Shown here: piece after piece, positions 45,958 to 55,119 of the stretch
Layout of the letters: every line of letters begins with the position of its first letter
Position numbering within the stretch: the stretch's first letter is position 1
Assembly (NCBI GenBank): GCA_021432635.1
Contig: MU270030.1
Span: forward strand, 818,464 to 882,463
Length of the DNA stretch: 64,000 nt
Direction: 5' to 3'
Origin: Thozetella sp. PMI_491
Taxonomy: Eukaryota; Ascomycota; Sordariomycetes; Chaetosphaeriales; Chaetosphaeriaceae
Made by a program: the position numbers and the translations under genes
Notes under the pieces: model-generated
Database searches by the model: none
The model's input: only the letters and a program-made list of their open reading frames with translations
What the model was told of the DNA's origin: nothing

Positions 45958-46364
45958 ATGGCTGGAGCCAAGAGCTTTATTCTCATTGCCATCATCCCGG
46001 CTCTGCTTAAGTCCAGCAATGCATGGTCTCTGACGCTATGGACTGCACCTGGATGCACTGGATCCACGGGCAACAATGGGGACACCTTCACCGGCAAGCC
46101 CTCCCCCCCCACCCCCCAGCGACTCTTATTCTAGAACGCCTTGAAGCATCTTAGGATGCTAATACAATAGTAAATACAGGTACCGAAACTCAGGTGTGCA
46201 CAACTATTGGAGGGGCTGGCAACAGCCTCGCGGTTGTGCCGGACAGCTGTGCTGTGGAAATTTGGAACTCTGCTGGATGCCCCAGTGGGGCGAACATCAC
46301 ATTCGAAAAAGAGCCGAATGGCTGCGCAGATGTGACCATCAAGTCTTTCCAGGTTGTTTGCTAG
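45958..46364 (+). CDS. Small secreted cysteine-rich protein (effector candidate), 106 aa
   Basis: Two exons: 45958-46093 and 46180-46364. The 86-nt intron has a GC donor (gGCAAGC), branch TGCTAATA and acceptor ACAG. The join reads GDTFTG-TETQVC and the total is exactly 107 codons with stop. Without the splice exon 1 ends at a stop 44 nt later. It has a signal peptide (MAGAKSFILIAIIPALLKSSNA), then a mature chain of about 84 residues with six Cys (APGCTG, QVCTT, PDSCAV, AGCPS, NGCAD, C-terminal VVC), enough for three disulfides. Exon 2 has one NIT glycosylation sequon. I do not recognise the family. Size, secretion and Cys content fit fungal effectors or surface peptides. It lies between P450 and methyltransferase genes on the same strand. 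Confidence 0.75.
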
Positions 46365-47271
46365 TCACAGCCAGACTCTAGTCGTGACCTGAGCCTGCTG
46401 AGTACGAAGTCGAAGAGCTCCACAAGATGAGACAGCGAAACGTTGCTTAACACGTTGGAAATGCACGCTTCAACGACTCTGGCATCCATGAAACTCTGAT
46501 TATCCTTGGAATACACGAATAATTCGCACCTAGGAGAAGTCTTTTGGGGTTTCTTGGAAGACTATGTCTTTGCTCGGCCCTGTTTGTTGTTCACTTCAAT
46601 CGGTCCCTTAAAATGAGGATGTGGCGTTATTCTAGTCTCGCCAAGTGTTGCCTTGCTGCGAAGTAAATTAAACGAGCCGAGAAATTTGTAGGGTATTTTC
46701 GAATCTATTCGGCAATGCTGAGGTTTCGTCTGCTTGCGCTTGGACGAGAACACTGGCTATCAATCGTACGATATTGTCGCACGAGATGGTGCGGATTGGG
46801 TGGGTAACAGGATCATACTACTTCCAAAGCTCAGTAAAACGGAAATCAAAGCCGGGTCAAATAGGTGGGACAAGGACAGAAGAGAGTTGGCGCTGCTGGA
46901 ATACCGATGCCCCTCATGGGCCTCCAGGGATGATCGTGGATGAAGTGTTAAGGGGTTGCTAGCGTTGGACCCATAAGGACATACGTAAAACTATGTTTTG
47001 GTTCTATGTAGCATCTCCGAAGTGCTACCCAAATCATTCGATCTCAAAATGGCATGATAATTGGTTTAAAATGCCATTCCGGCATGCAGGGGAAGAGAAG
47101 CTAATATCTACAGCTAGTCTCTATTATTTGCGTCCTGGACAGATATATTAGCATTGGATCATCGGATACAACTTCTGTGGCCGCTTGAGAATCTTCTTTA
47201 ATCTCTGGTATATTGAGCTTTCACGACGAGAAGCTGCGATACAGTATTACGCGACCTGCTTGTTCAACGAT
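46365..47271. other. Intergenic, no supported gene
   Basis: Short frames only. One near 46774-46962 has a protein-like tail (CWNTDAPHGPPGM) but no start, domain or splice support. Confidence 0.45.
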
Positions 47272-48036
47272 ATGACGCAGAATATTTACGATGACGCTGA
47301 ATTTCTCGATGCTTACCGTGCGCTTAAGGAGAGCGGGACGAAAGACGGGCTCATAGGTGGCTCCATAAGCGGCGAGAAACTTAGTCGAACTCTTCCTTCT
47401 GTTGCTGGCCTGGATATTCTTGATCTAGGATGTGGCGATGGCTGGTTTAGCACATGGGCACTACACAAGGGTGCCGCCTCAACACATGGTATCGACATCT
47501 CTACGTCTCAGCTTGCACTCGCTCGAGAGGCAACCAGCTGCCTAGATGCTGGCAACAAGGCTACGTGGGCGCGTGGCGACCTTGACACCATTGTGCTACC
47601 GGAAAGCGCATACGATCTTGTCTTCTCCTCGCTCGCTCTGCATTACACTAGGAAACCCAAGGCTCTCTTCGCCAAGATCGCCAGGTCACTCAGGCCGGGA
47701 GGGAATCTATATTTCACGGTAGAACACCCGATATTTACTGCTTCGCCTCGGCGTACTGCGTGCGACGGCAACGGGGAGTGTCAAGTACATTGGCCAGTGG
47801 CCAATTATTTCGATGAAGGGGACCGCCTGCATTTCTGGCTAGGCAAGGACGTCGAAAAGTCACACTTTACTTTGGAGACATATATGGAAGGTCTTCTGGC
47901 GGCTGGTTTGACTTTGGTTCATTTCCACGAGTGGACACGACCCAACAACGGGGAGTTTAGGGGCCAGAAATGGTGGATGTCCACAGACATGGGCCCTTCC
48001 TACTTGATGATCGGTGTACAAAAGGGGGGTGTTTGA
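47272..48036 (+). CDS. Class I SAM-dependent methyltransferase
   Basis: Single exon, 254 aa from ATG 47272; the frame extends to 47185 only through TTG. Motif I is ILDLGCGDGWF (about residues 49-59), motif II is GIDISTSQL, motif III is YDLVFSSLALHY, and motif IV is SLRPGGNLYFTVEHP. This is the Methyltransf_11/UbiE-like arrangement for small-molecule methyl transfer. There is no targeting signal, so it is probably cytosolic. The start MTQNIYDDAEFLDAYR resembles many bacterial and fungal stand-alone methyltransferases. Being intronless, a bacterial origin is possible but not shown. It may act on the product of the nearby P450. Confidence 0.88.
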   Translation: MTQNIYDDAEFLDAYRALKESGTKDGLIGGSISGEKLSRTLPSVAGLDILDLGCGDGWFSTWALHKGAASTHGIDISTSQLALAREATSCLDAGNKATWARGDLDTIVLPESAYDLVFSSLALHYTRKPKALFAKIARSLRPGGNLYFTVEHPIFTASPRRTACDGNGECQVHWPVANYFDEGDRLHFWLGKDVEKSHFTLETYMEGLLAAGLTLVHFHEWTRPNNGEFRGQKWWMSTDMGPSYLMIGVQKGGV

Positions 48037-48435
48037 GGTCGAAGAGTACGAGTTTGTACGATAATGAGCCGAGAAATTTAAATGCGGAATTTGTGTTATA
48101 CTCGGTATGTACCTTGACTCCGCGTCCTTTGTTTAAGATAGCCACTTGCAGGCCTCTCGATTCAAAAGAGAATCCTTTGTCAGAGGCAATCAAGATAATT
48201 GGTTTGTTTACTAGACAGTCCATTGTATGGGGACAATAGCTTTATGATTGTCAGCTAAGTTCTATTGTTGGCATAAAAAGTATATCAACGACCCGCGGAC
48301 TTTCGAATCGAGATACTTTAGCACAGCCTAGCAAAGATCTGATCTCGAGCGAAATCCAGAATTCATTGCACAATCGATATACCAAGCAGATTCACTGATT
48401 CTAAACGTGAAAACTTCGGTGCTCGGTCTCTCGAA
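48037..48435. other. Intergenic, no supported gene
   Basis: 3' flank of the methyltransferase gene and 5' flank of the small membrane protein gene. No clear elements. Confidence 0.45.
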
Positions 48436-48714
48436 ATGGATTCTGCCCAGCTCCCAGAAGCTGCGCGGCTCGAAGCGGATCAGAAAGCTCATGGCCAATA
48501 CGTTGAACTCCTCATACTTCTGATCTTCCTGACGATCTTCCCTTTTGGCTGGTTATTTCTCAAGCCATATTTGATTATATATGGAGGCACCGAACTCATC
48601 TTTCTCTGCTATTTCCTTGAATATGCCCTCGCATGCGGCCTTATCGTGGTATGCTCCTTCCTCCTTTATGTGGTAGCGGACCAGCTGTTTGGGAAGGAAA
48701 TTACAATGGATTAG
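48436..48714 (+). CDS. Small two-TM membrane protein, 92 aa, unknown
   Basis: Intact single-exon frame from ATG 48436 (cgaaATGGa). A hydrophilic N-terminus of about 22 residues precedes two hydrophobic segments (LLILLIFLTIFPFGWLFL and FLEYALACGLIVVCSFLLYV) separated by a short loop with IIYGGTE. The C-terminus is short and charged (FGKEITMD). It could be a real small membrane protein or the remnant of a larger one. I recognise no family. Confidence 0.45.
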   Translation: MDSAQLPEAARLEADQKAHGQYVELLILLIFLTIFPFGWLFLKPYLIIYGGTELIFLCYFLEYALACGLIVVCSFLLYVVADQLFGKEITMD

Positions 48715-49018
48715 TATCTGGACTTGGATATTTCCGCTTCATTTCATCTCGAGATGAGGATACTCCAATCAATGGAGTTGGTGGAAACACGACCATGCTG
48801 ACCACCTTTCTGGGGAACAACAAGCGTGCCAGGCGACATGGTGCTGAGGATCCTGGCCTAGGTAGTAGAGACCAAGGAGAGCCTTGGGGATATCAAAATC
48901 AACGACTCTGCTTGTAGGACCGCTATGAAAACTGCTAGCCTCTAGACTCTGTTGCCGCTGCAGAGTAGAATCCTGGGTCCGAATAGGATCTGAGCTTACA
49001 CTAATTAAACATGACCCT

Positions 49019-49390
49019 TCATTGATATCGCTCCGGGCCAAACGGTGCACTTTGCGTCACTATTCCAATGGCCCAAGGCGGTCTGGAGTAGAAGTCCTGC
49101 CAGCTGCCTGTATCTGGGCAGAGCTTGGCATAGGTTTCCCAGTAATCAGCCAACTGCATATACACCCACCCGACGTCGTAATTCGTGCACCCTCCAATGG
49201 CATACTCTGCGCCATCCGGCTCGATGTCCGACTCGATGTCCGATGGATCCCAGTCTTTCTGGACAAGTATCACCGTTGGATCGCTCCATTTGAAGCTGTC
49301 AAGACAGTGTTGGTTAAGATAGATGCAGTAGCCGAATCGTGGGGACAGCTCTACCGACACCTCACCATTTCCACGGTGGCCTCAGTAGAA
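49019..49390 (-). pseudogene. Protein-like open frame without a start; probable gene fragment
   Basis: The minus-strand frame reads SVELSPRFGYCIYLNQHC .. TNYDVGWVYMQLADYWETYA .. SRPPWAIGIVTQ to a stop at 49019. The composition is strongly protein-like (many aromatic and acidic residues), but there is no ATG. The frame closes upstream near 49380. It could be a terminal exon whose upstream exons I cannot find, or a decayed gene. Family not recognised. Confidence 0.4.
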
Positions 49391-49439
49391 GGGCTCCGAT
49401 TTTTATCCATTAGGTGCCATTCGACCAACCGCCTCTAGA

Positions 49440-50048
49440 GCTGAGCAGGATCAACCAAAACCGCCATCTCACATTTCTCCCAAGCCGCCCAATTCAGAAG
49501 CTCTTGTCGAACCTAGGCCTTTATCGCGCCCGTAGCAAAATCTATCTAGTGGTCGGTAATAACAGTCGTGGTATACAAATCCATCAGCTCGGGTTACCCC
49601 CTTAGATGTGCCGATTCCGATATATCAGCCCAATATAAAGACGAATCTCGTCATTAAAGGTTTCCTCTTTCGTGGGTGGGCCGGTGCTGCTGCTGCTTTA
49701 ACCTGTGCTTGGGTGTGCTTGGGTGTACTCGGGGTATGCCTGGGGTGTGCTTGAGGTGTGCTTGGGTGTGCTAGATGTGTTGACTGTGACGCAGTTGGGA
49801 ACCCTATTTTGCCACCGTGATTGATGTGCTATAAAACTAAATATGGAACAGGCTGTAATGGTGCGCCATACCATCACGCCATGCGGGGCAAAAGATCAAG
49901 CCTTGAACGCAATGGTGCGGCCAAGTGGTGCCCCAACTAGCTTATATAACTGCACCGTGCCTTGTTCATGTTGCAGTTATCCAGGAATGCCCCATCCTTG
50001 TAGATGACTTCACCATGTTTCGAGGATAATTTCATTCTGCGCCTTGCC
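49440..50048. other. Intergenic with a GT-rich minisatellite
   Basis: No gene. A TATA-like cttatataac near 49939 has no gene following it on the plus strand. Confidence 0.5.
49700..49785. repeat. Degenerate tandem repeat, about 10-bp unit (gtgcttgggt)
   Basis: About eight imperfect copies of gtgcttgggt/gtgcttgagg in a row. It lies downstream of the GH10 gene and is non-coding. Confidence 0.75.
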
Positions 50049-51083
50049 TCAGCTAAGCTCGGACGGGCTGTTGACAAAATTGGCAAGCACAGTCTGAACA
50101 GCAAAGAACGCTTCCTTCGGCTGATAGTTCTCGTCGAACATCAATGGCTTCGCGCCTTCAATCCACGTGTAGGCGTGCTTGTCAGTGAACCCCCAGAAGC
50201 TGATATCGGTAATGCCTGCCTCCAAGATCTCCTTCATGACTGATCCGTAAATCTCCGTTACCAGCGTATTATTGAGCGAGTGGACGTCCATCTCGGCAAC
50301 CGAGACCTCGAGTCCCAGCCCTTTGTAGGCATTGAATATCTCCCTGATCGCACCCTGCGGGGGCGCCACCTCCGTAATGTGCATCTGCAGGGCGACACCA
50401 TCTATGGGGACGCCTTGCATCACGAGGCCGGCGACGAGGTCATACAGCTCTTGGCGCTTACCTGGCAATGACTCGACGAGATTCTCATTGATGAAGAGCC
50501 TGGCCTTTGGATCGGCGGCGCGGGCGGCGCGGAAGGCATCGGCAATGTAGCCAGGCCCAAGCACCTTGAAAAAGAGGACGTCAGGGTCGAGACCGCCGCC
50601 CATAGTGATGAGGGCTTCTGTGACGACATCCCAGCGGTCTAGCTTGCCACGATAACGGTGCATGACAGCGTTAAAGTGGTTGGCCATGGCTGTGCGGAAG
50701 GCATGCGGCTCGGTGATATTGTTCAGATAATCCGGGTTGCAGCATTTTGAGATGAGACCGTGACCCTTGACCATCATCCCGTTCGCTTGTGCAAATGTGA
50801 CGAGGCGGTCAATGGTCTGCCAGTTGTATTGTCCAACAGCGGGGTTAATGAAGGACCATTTCAGTTCATTTTCAGGTGAAAGGCTGTTGAACTGCTGGCG
50901 GAGGACAGACGCAAATTGGGGTTCATCGAGGTAAGATGGATTAATTGCCCCAGAGCCAATGAGTATGCCCTTCTTGGCGGCTTCCACCCTCAGCGGCGTC
51001 GACCCATCGTAGACAGCGGCGTCGACTACATTGGTGGCGGCCGAGAGCGCAATGTAGACGGTCTTGATAACGATAAATTTCAT
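50049..51083 (-). CDS. GH10-family secreted glycoside hydrolase with altered active-site motifs
   Basis: Single exon, 344 aa from ATG 51083, with a signal peptide (MKFIVIKTVYIALSAATNVVDA). GH10 landmarks: SPENELKW (Glu73-Trp76), WDVVTEA (acid/base Glu156), ALQMHI (His235), SVAEMD (nucleophile Glu264) and FWGFTD (Trp297). Both catalytic Glu are kept. Two near-invariant sites are changed. The Asn before the acid/base is Thr155 (WDVVNEA in most xylanases), and GHTLVWH-like becomes GHGLISKCC, so the Trp and second His are lost. These line the -1 subsite, so activity on plain xylan is doubtful. GH10 also contains fungal tomatinase, which removes the tetrasaccharide of alpha-tomatine. A specialised glycoside hydrolase is therefore plausible. 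No CBM. Confidence 0.88.
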   Translation of the reverse strand: MKFIVIKTVYIALSAATNVVDAAVYDGSTPLRVEAAKKGILIGSGAINPSYLDEPQFASVLRQQFNSLSPENELKWSFINPAVGQYNWQTIDRLVTFAQANGMMVKGHGLISKCCNPDYLNNITEPHAFRTAMANHFNAVMHRYRGKLDRWDVVTEALITMGGGLDPDVLFFKVLGPGYIADAFRAARAADPKARLFINENLVESLPGKRQELYDLVAGLVMQGVPIDGVALQMHITEVAPPQGAIREIFNAYKGLGLEVSVAEMDVHSLNNTLVTEIYGSVMKEILEAGITDISFWGFTDKHAYTWIEGAKPLMFDENYQPKEAFFAVQTVLANFVNSPSELS

Positions 51084-52135
51084 GATGAAGACTGGTGTAT
51101 TGTTAATGTCTTTCTCAAGGACGGTGAGTGCCGCTTGTGGTGAAGGTTTTCTTCAGCATGGTGCCGGTAGCCATGATATAAGTCTTGTTCCAGAAGCATC
51201 AATGGCGCTGTATTGGATGATTCTGACAAACTTTTCAAGTGAAAGCAAACCGGTGCCACGCTATCGGGAATCCCATACGAGGGAGGATTCAAGGACCTTG
51301 ACAGCTATGCCCAATGAATGCAGAATACCTATAAGTCGTCAAAGAACGAAGTACGAGGGAGCGAAGTGGCACACGATAAGCGAGCAATGGACACCATGAC
51401 TTTGCCGAATCCGAATTGCGTAGTTAAAGGTACGGGCGTCCGGGTATTGTGGGGCTATCATGTGCAAACGCGTAAGTCTGCCGAGCCTCGATGACACGCC
51501 TTCAGCTCAGGGTGGGCGATTTCTGTCATTCACTGAGTGGCCGCCACAAGCTTGGAAATGCGGCGCGATGTGCGGGAGAAAGGCAGGGAATGTGCAGCTC
51601 GGAAACCTCTGCGCGTCTTTCCGCTGTCCAGGGGCACGCGTACTTCAGGGTTATACTGAAGTACGCCAGGCCTGATGTAGCAAGCACATACGAATACCAC
51701 GTTCTAGCTCGAGTCTAACACCTACTCAGATGAAGAGAAGCAGCCTGGCAAGCCCACGACACTGCCATTCTGAGCTTGAGAGGGAACAATAGGCCGTCGG
51801 TGAATTAGCGGTCCCAAACAAAAGCATGCAACCAAAACGGGAAGCTAGCACCGGGAAATGCGAGCGTGTCATCGCTCTTTGGGTGGTGACTTTGAACTCC
51901 GCGTCAAAGGATACGAGCGATACACGGAGTTCAAATACGGTGGCTAAGGTGGTGCTGTTATTTGGGGCTTAGCAATGAGAAGTGAGATGCTGGCCACGCT
52001 GTCAGGCACGGTGGATTCAATAGCAGTAGGTTCCTCACCCTCCACTCCACATCAAGCTATCTCAGAGGAGTGCCTTCCCTCGGCGTCTCTGTATTCTATT
52101 GCAAGGACGAAGTAACTTGCCCACTTGCCGGCGGT
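51084..52135. other. Intergenic, no supported gene
   Basis: 5' flank of the GH10 gene. Reading the minus strand, a TATA-like run (tatatca, near 51175-51181) lies about 95 nt upstream of its ATG. No other gene is seen. Confidence 0.45.
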
Positions 52136-52570
52136 CTAGATACCTGCCGAAAAGAGATCTTCCTCCAGCTCAAATTTCTTCTCCATAATGTGGGCTTTGG
52201 GATCCGCGCTCCGGGAAACAATGACCTTGGAACGACCTTTCTCGGCATGCCAAGCTTCTTTCCATTCGTTCCAGTACGACAAGGCATACTTGTCCAGCTT
52301 GATGCTCACCAACGCTGTCTTGACCTTATCCACACCTTGGTAAAGCCTTTGAGCTCCTTGCACGGCCTTGGGGCCTTGCAGTCCACATCTGAGACGTAGA
52401 TCTGGGTGACCTCGTGTTCATCTCTGTCGCCCGTGTTGGTAATATTGACCGACACCTCGAACGACGAGTCGCCTTGCCTTCCGAGGGTAACTTTGTCGGG
52501 GACTGTCAAGTTTGAGTACGAAAAGCTTGTGTACGATAGCCCATGCCCAAAGTAGCATAACTCAGAGCTA
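52136..52570 (-). pseudogene. GH3 beta-glucosidase C-terminal fragment with frameshift
   Basis: Reading right to left, a degenerate lead-in is followed by CYFGHGLSYTSFSYSNLTVP, the hallmark before the fibronectin-III-like C-terminal domain of GH3 beta-glucosidases. Next come FEVSVNITNTGDRDEHEV, QIYVSD and KELKGFTKV. The frame then shifts near 52330. The match resumes in another frame with DKVKTALVSIKLDKYALSYW and a C-terminal tail ending at 52136. The catalytic (beta/alpha)8 and alpha/beta domains are absent. This is a non-functional relic, left as broken as found. Confidence 0.82.
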
Positions 52571-53265
52571 TGGCTTGTCCGCCCTAAGATAGGCCGAAGT
52601 CGTGGCTGTGATTAAGTTTTGTTCCAGAGGCTAAATTAGCTAGCTAGAAATGGTGCCACTGACCTATGATGGGAACGAGGGGGGAACGAGGTGGGAACGA
52701 AGGGGAATCGAGGGGAGAACGAGGGGAGAACGAGGGGGAACGAGGCGGAGCAATAAGGTACGAGGTAAGAGCAGAATCAGGAACAAGGTAAGATTGAGAT
52801 GCGACCAGGTAGTAGAGGGTGGAGGAGCCCCGACAAATGATTTGGCAGGGCCGAGAATGAGATTTGATGTCGAAACTACACTGCTTTCTATCGGGAGCTT
52901 ACAAATTCCGAATCTCTATCCGTCGCTACAGTTCCGCGTATAGCTACCCACATGGTCTGCATCGTGAGAACTAAGCGAGCAAGGCTGTGTCATTGGTGCG
53001 GGCCGGGTATGTTAGGATGTTATTTTTGCGTCGTAATCATCTGAATGAGAATCAATGCAAACAACATATTCAAAAGGAGAGGGCAAAGCAGAACAATGCA
53101 CGCAGCTGCTGATGTTGTCATTGGCATTACAGAGCCGTTTCTATAGATTTCCCGTCACTGGTCTTTCATTCGTTGCCTAGCGGCTTGTCTCTCTTCGCCT
53201 CATTCGTTCAAGGCTTTCCTCAGTACCTTCACAGACATCTCAACCAACACCAAAGACTCCATCAA
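52571..53265. other. Intergenic with a purine-rich minisatellite
   Basis: 5' flank of the first RTA1 gene. No gene is seen. Confidence 0.5.
52668..52752. repeat. Degenerate tandem repeat, about 10-bp unit (ggggaacgag)
   Basis: About eight imperfect copies of ggggaacgag/gggagaacga in a row. It lies between the GH3 relic and the RTA1 gene and is non-coding. Confidence 0.75.
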
Positions 53266-54341
53266 ATGGACCTCACCTGGCGTGATGCCCCAGCTGCTGA
53301 CACCGTCGCGGATGCTAATCCGTTTAGACTATACCACTACAATCCGACCATTCCTGGAGCAGTCATTTTCGCGTTGCTATTCCTGTCGACCACTCTTCTC
53401 CACTTCTGGCAGCTGTTCAGAAATCGGTGCTGGTTCATGCTTCCGTTAGCTACTGGCGGCATCTGTGAGTCCTGGCAGGGTATTGCCTTCATAGTCTCGC
53501 CAGATGTCGCGTATGATCAGATCAACCCAGACGAATGCTGATAGGAGACTATGTGACAGTGGAAATGATGGGATACGCGGCCCGCGCCAAATCTGGCACT
53601 GAGAGCCCTGATTGGACACTGGGTCCATATATCGTGCAAGCCATCTTGTTGCTTGTGGCACCCGCGCTCTTCGCCGCTACTATATACATGGAGCTCGGGC
53701 GCATCATCACCGTAGTCGACGGCGAAAGCCACACCCTGATACGGAAGCAGTGGATGACGAAGCTCTTTGTCACTGGGGACATTCTGTCGTTTGTCTTACA
53801 AGCTGGGGGTAAGTAACCGAGCTCGCCACTGTGAGCACTGGAGCTGGCATAGTAACTGGCTGGGAGCGTTCTTCAACTAAGAGTCTGAAAAATAGGTGGC
53901 GGTTACCAGGCTGCTGGAAGCCTCGAAGCCTTGAATAGCGGCGCCAAAGTCATTATTGCTGGTCTCTTCGTTCAGCTCATCTGCTTCGGATGCTTCATCG
54001 TTATAGCCGTTGCCTTTCATCTGGCAGTTAACAGGACACCTACGGTACGCTCTAGGAGCACTATCAACTGGAAAAGACACATGAGAGCTCTGTATCTGGG
54101 AAGCTTCCTCATCATGGTTCGTTCCGTCTTCCGGGCTGTCGAGTACCTTCAGGGATTCAATGGCTACCTTCTCAGCCATGAAGCATATCTCTACATCTTT
54201 GATGCGGTCCTTATGTTCTTCGCTATGGCATGGTTTAACCATGTCCATCCGGCCGAAATCTCGCGTGTCCTTCGGGGCGGCGAGGATAACCAATCATGGA
54301 ATTTGGGCTCGATACCACAATATTACCGTGAACAATTGTAA
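53266..54341 (+). CDS. RTA1-family membrane protein (lipid-translocating exporter-like), copy 1
   Basis: Three exons: 53266-53464, 53560-53808, 53896-54341, with introns of 95 and 87 nt (GTGAGT, GTAAGT), giving 297 aa in one frame. The open frame extends upstream of 53266 without an ATG. The RTA1 signature runs from YNPTIPGAVIFALLFLSTT (TM1) through APALFAATIYMELGRII, TGDILSFVLQAGGG and QAAGSLEALNSGAKVIIAGL to RSVFRAVEYLQG. Seven hydrophobic segments can be counted. The family (yeast Rta1, Rsb1) sits in the plasma membrane and protects against 7-aminocholesterol or sphingoid bases. The usual GYIGR after TM2 is GYAARA here. Same strand, family and intron positions as the gene at 62797. Confidence 0.92.
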
Positions 54342-55119
54342 CACACGGCTCGACGCATCAATTGGAGACGTCTATCAATCAGGTTCATAGAAAAACAAAG
54401 CCAAGACCAACGCGCGGCGAAATAGGACGCCGCGGACTGGCTGGCTACCACAAAAGAAAAAATCAACTCATGCTGGCATGTAAAGTAGGATGGGAAATGG
54501 CGGTGGCTATGTAATCAACCGAGAAAAGAGAGCACCGATCTTCCGATCAATGTCAGTCCCGTTGTTACTTGAGCTTGCTTAACTTCGGCAGTAGAATCAG
54601 CCCCCCTGTGACGGCACAAGATGTATGACTTAAGTTTTGGAGCGATTGTTGCTCTAAGGGAAGCTGCAGAACTGCCGGTTATTGATTGTGGTATCCGAGC
54701 CTGCCATCCTGCAATGGCCATAGGCGTGCTGCATGCTTCTCCGAGCTCGGTTGTTCGGGATGGAATGCGAGATCTGAAGCTCGCGGGATACGTATCTAGG
54801 GGACTTCGTATTGGCGTCGTTCTATGTCATTGTCCTGATTCTACTGGGAGACTTTACCTGCTGAGTCGAAGACCAGCCCTCTATCACTATCTGATTGTCA
54901 TAAGTACTGGAACAATGGTTCAAACTGAGGCTATACATGCTCAGAGGATGTTATCTATCATCAAACATATGGAAGCAGAGTCAATCGGATAAATTATGCC
55001 GAGAGTGATGGAAGTGGCAGGGAATGGTGAAGGTATCCTACAGGATAGTCCCATCATTTTCTTATCGCATATGATGTAGTGAATGGTCATCGATGGCATC
55101 GATGGAGATGGCTGTACCC
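54342..55119. other. Intergenic between convergent genes
   Basis: Between the RTA1 gene and the minus-strand regulator. An ATG-started frame at 54621-54992 has no domain and is not accepted. Confidence 0.45.

Noticed and set aside
42964-48714. Classical secondary-metabolite cluster
   Set aside because: P450, methyltransferase and regulator are present but there is no PKS, NRPS, terpene synthase or prenyltransferase in the window.
49700-52752. CRISPR-like array
   Set aside because: The short GT-rich and purine-rich repeats have no spacers and the genome is eukaryotic; they are minisatellites.
54621-54992. 123-codon ATG-started frame
   Set aside because: No domain, no signal or TM pattern, and lies between two convergent 3' ends.
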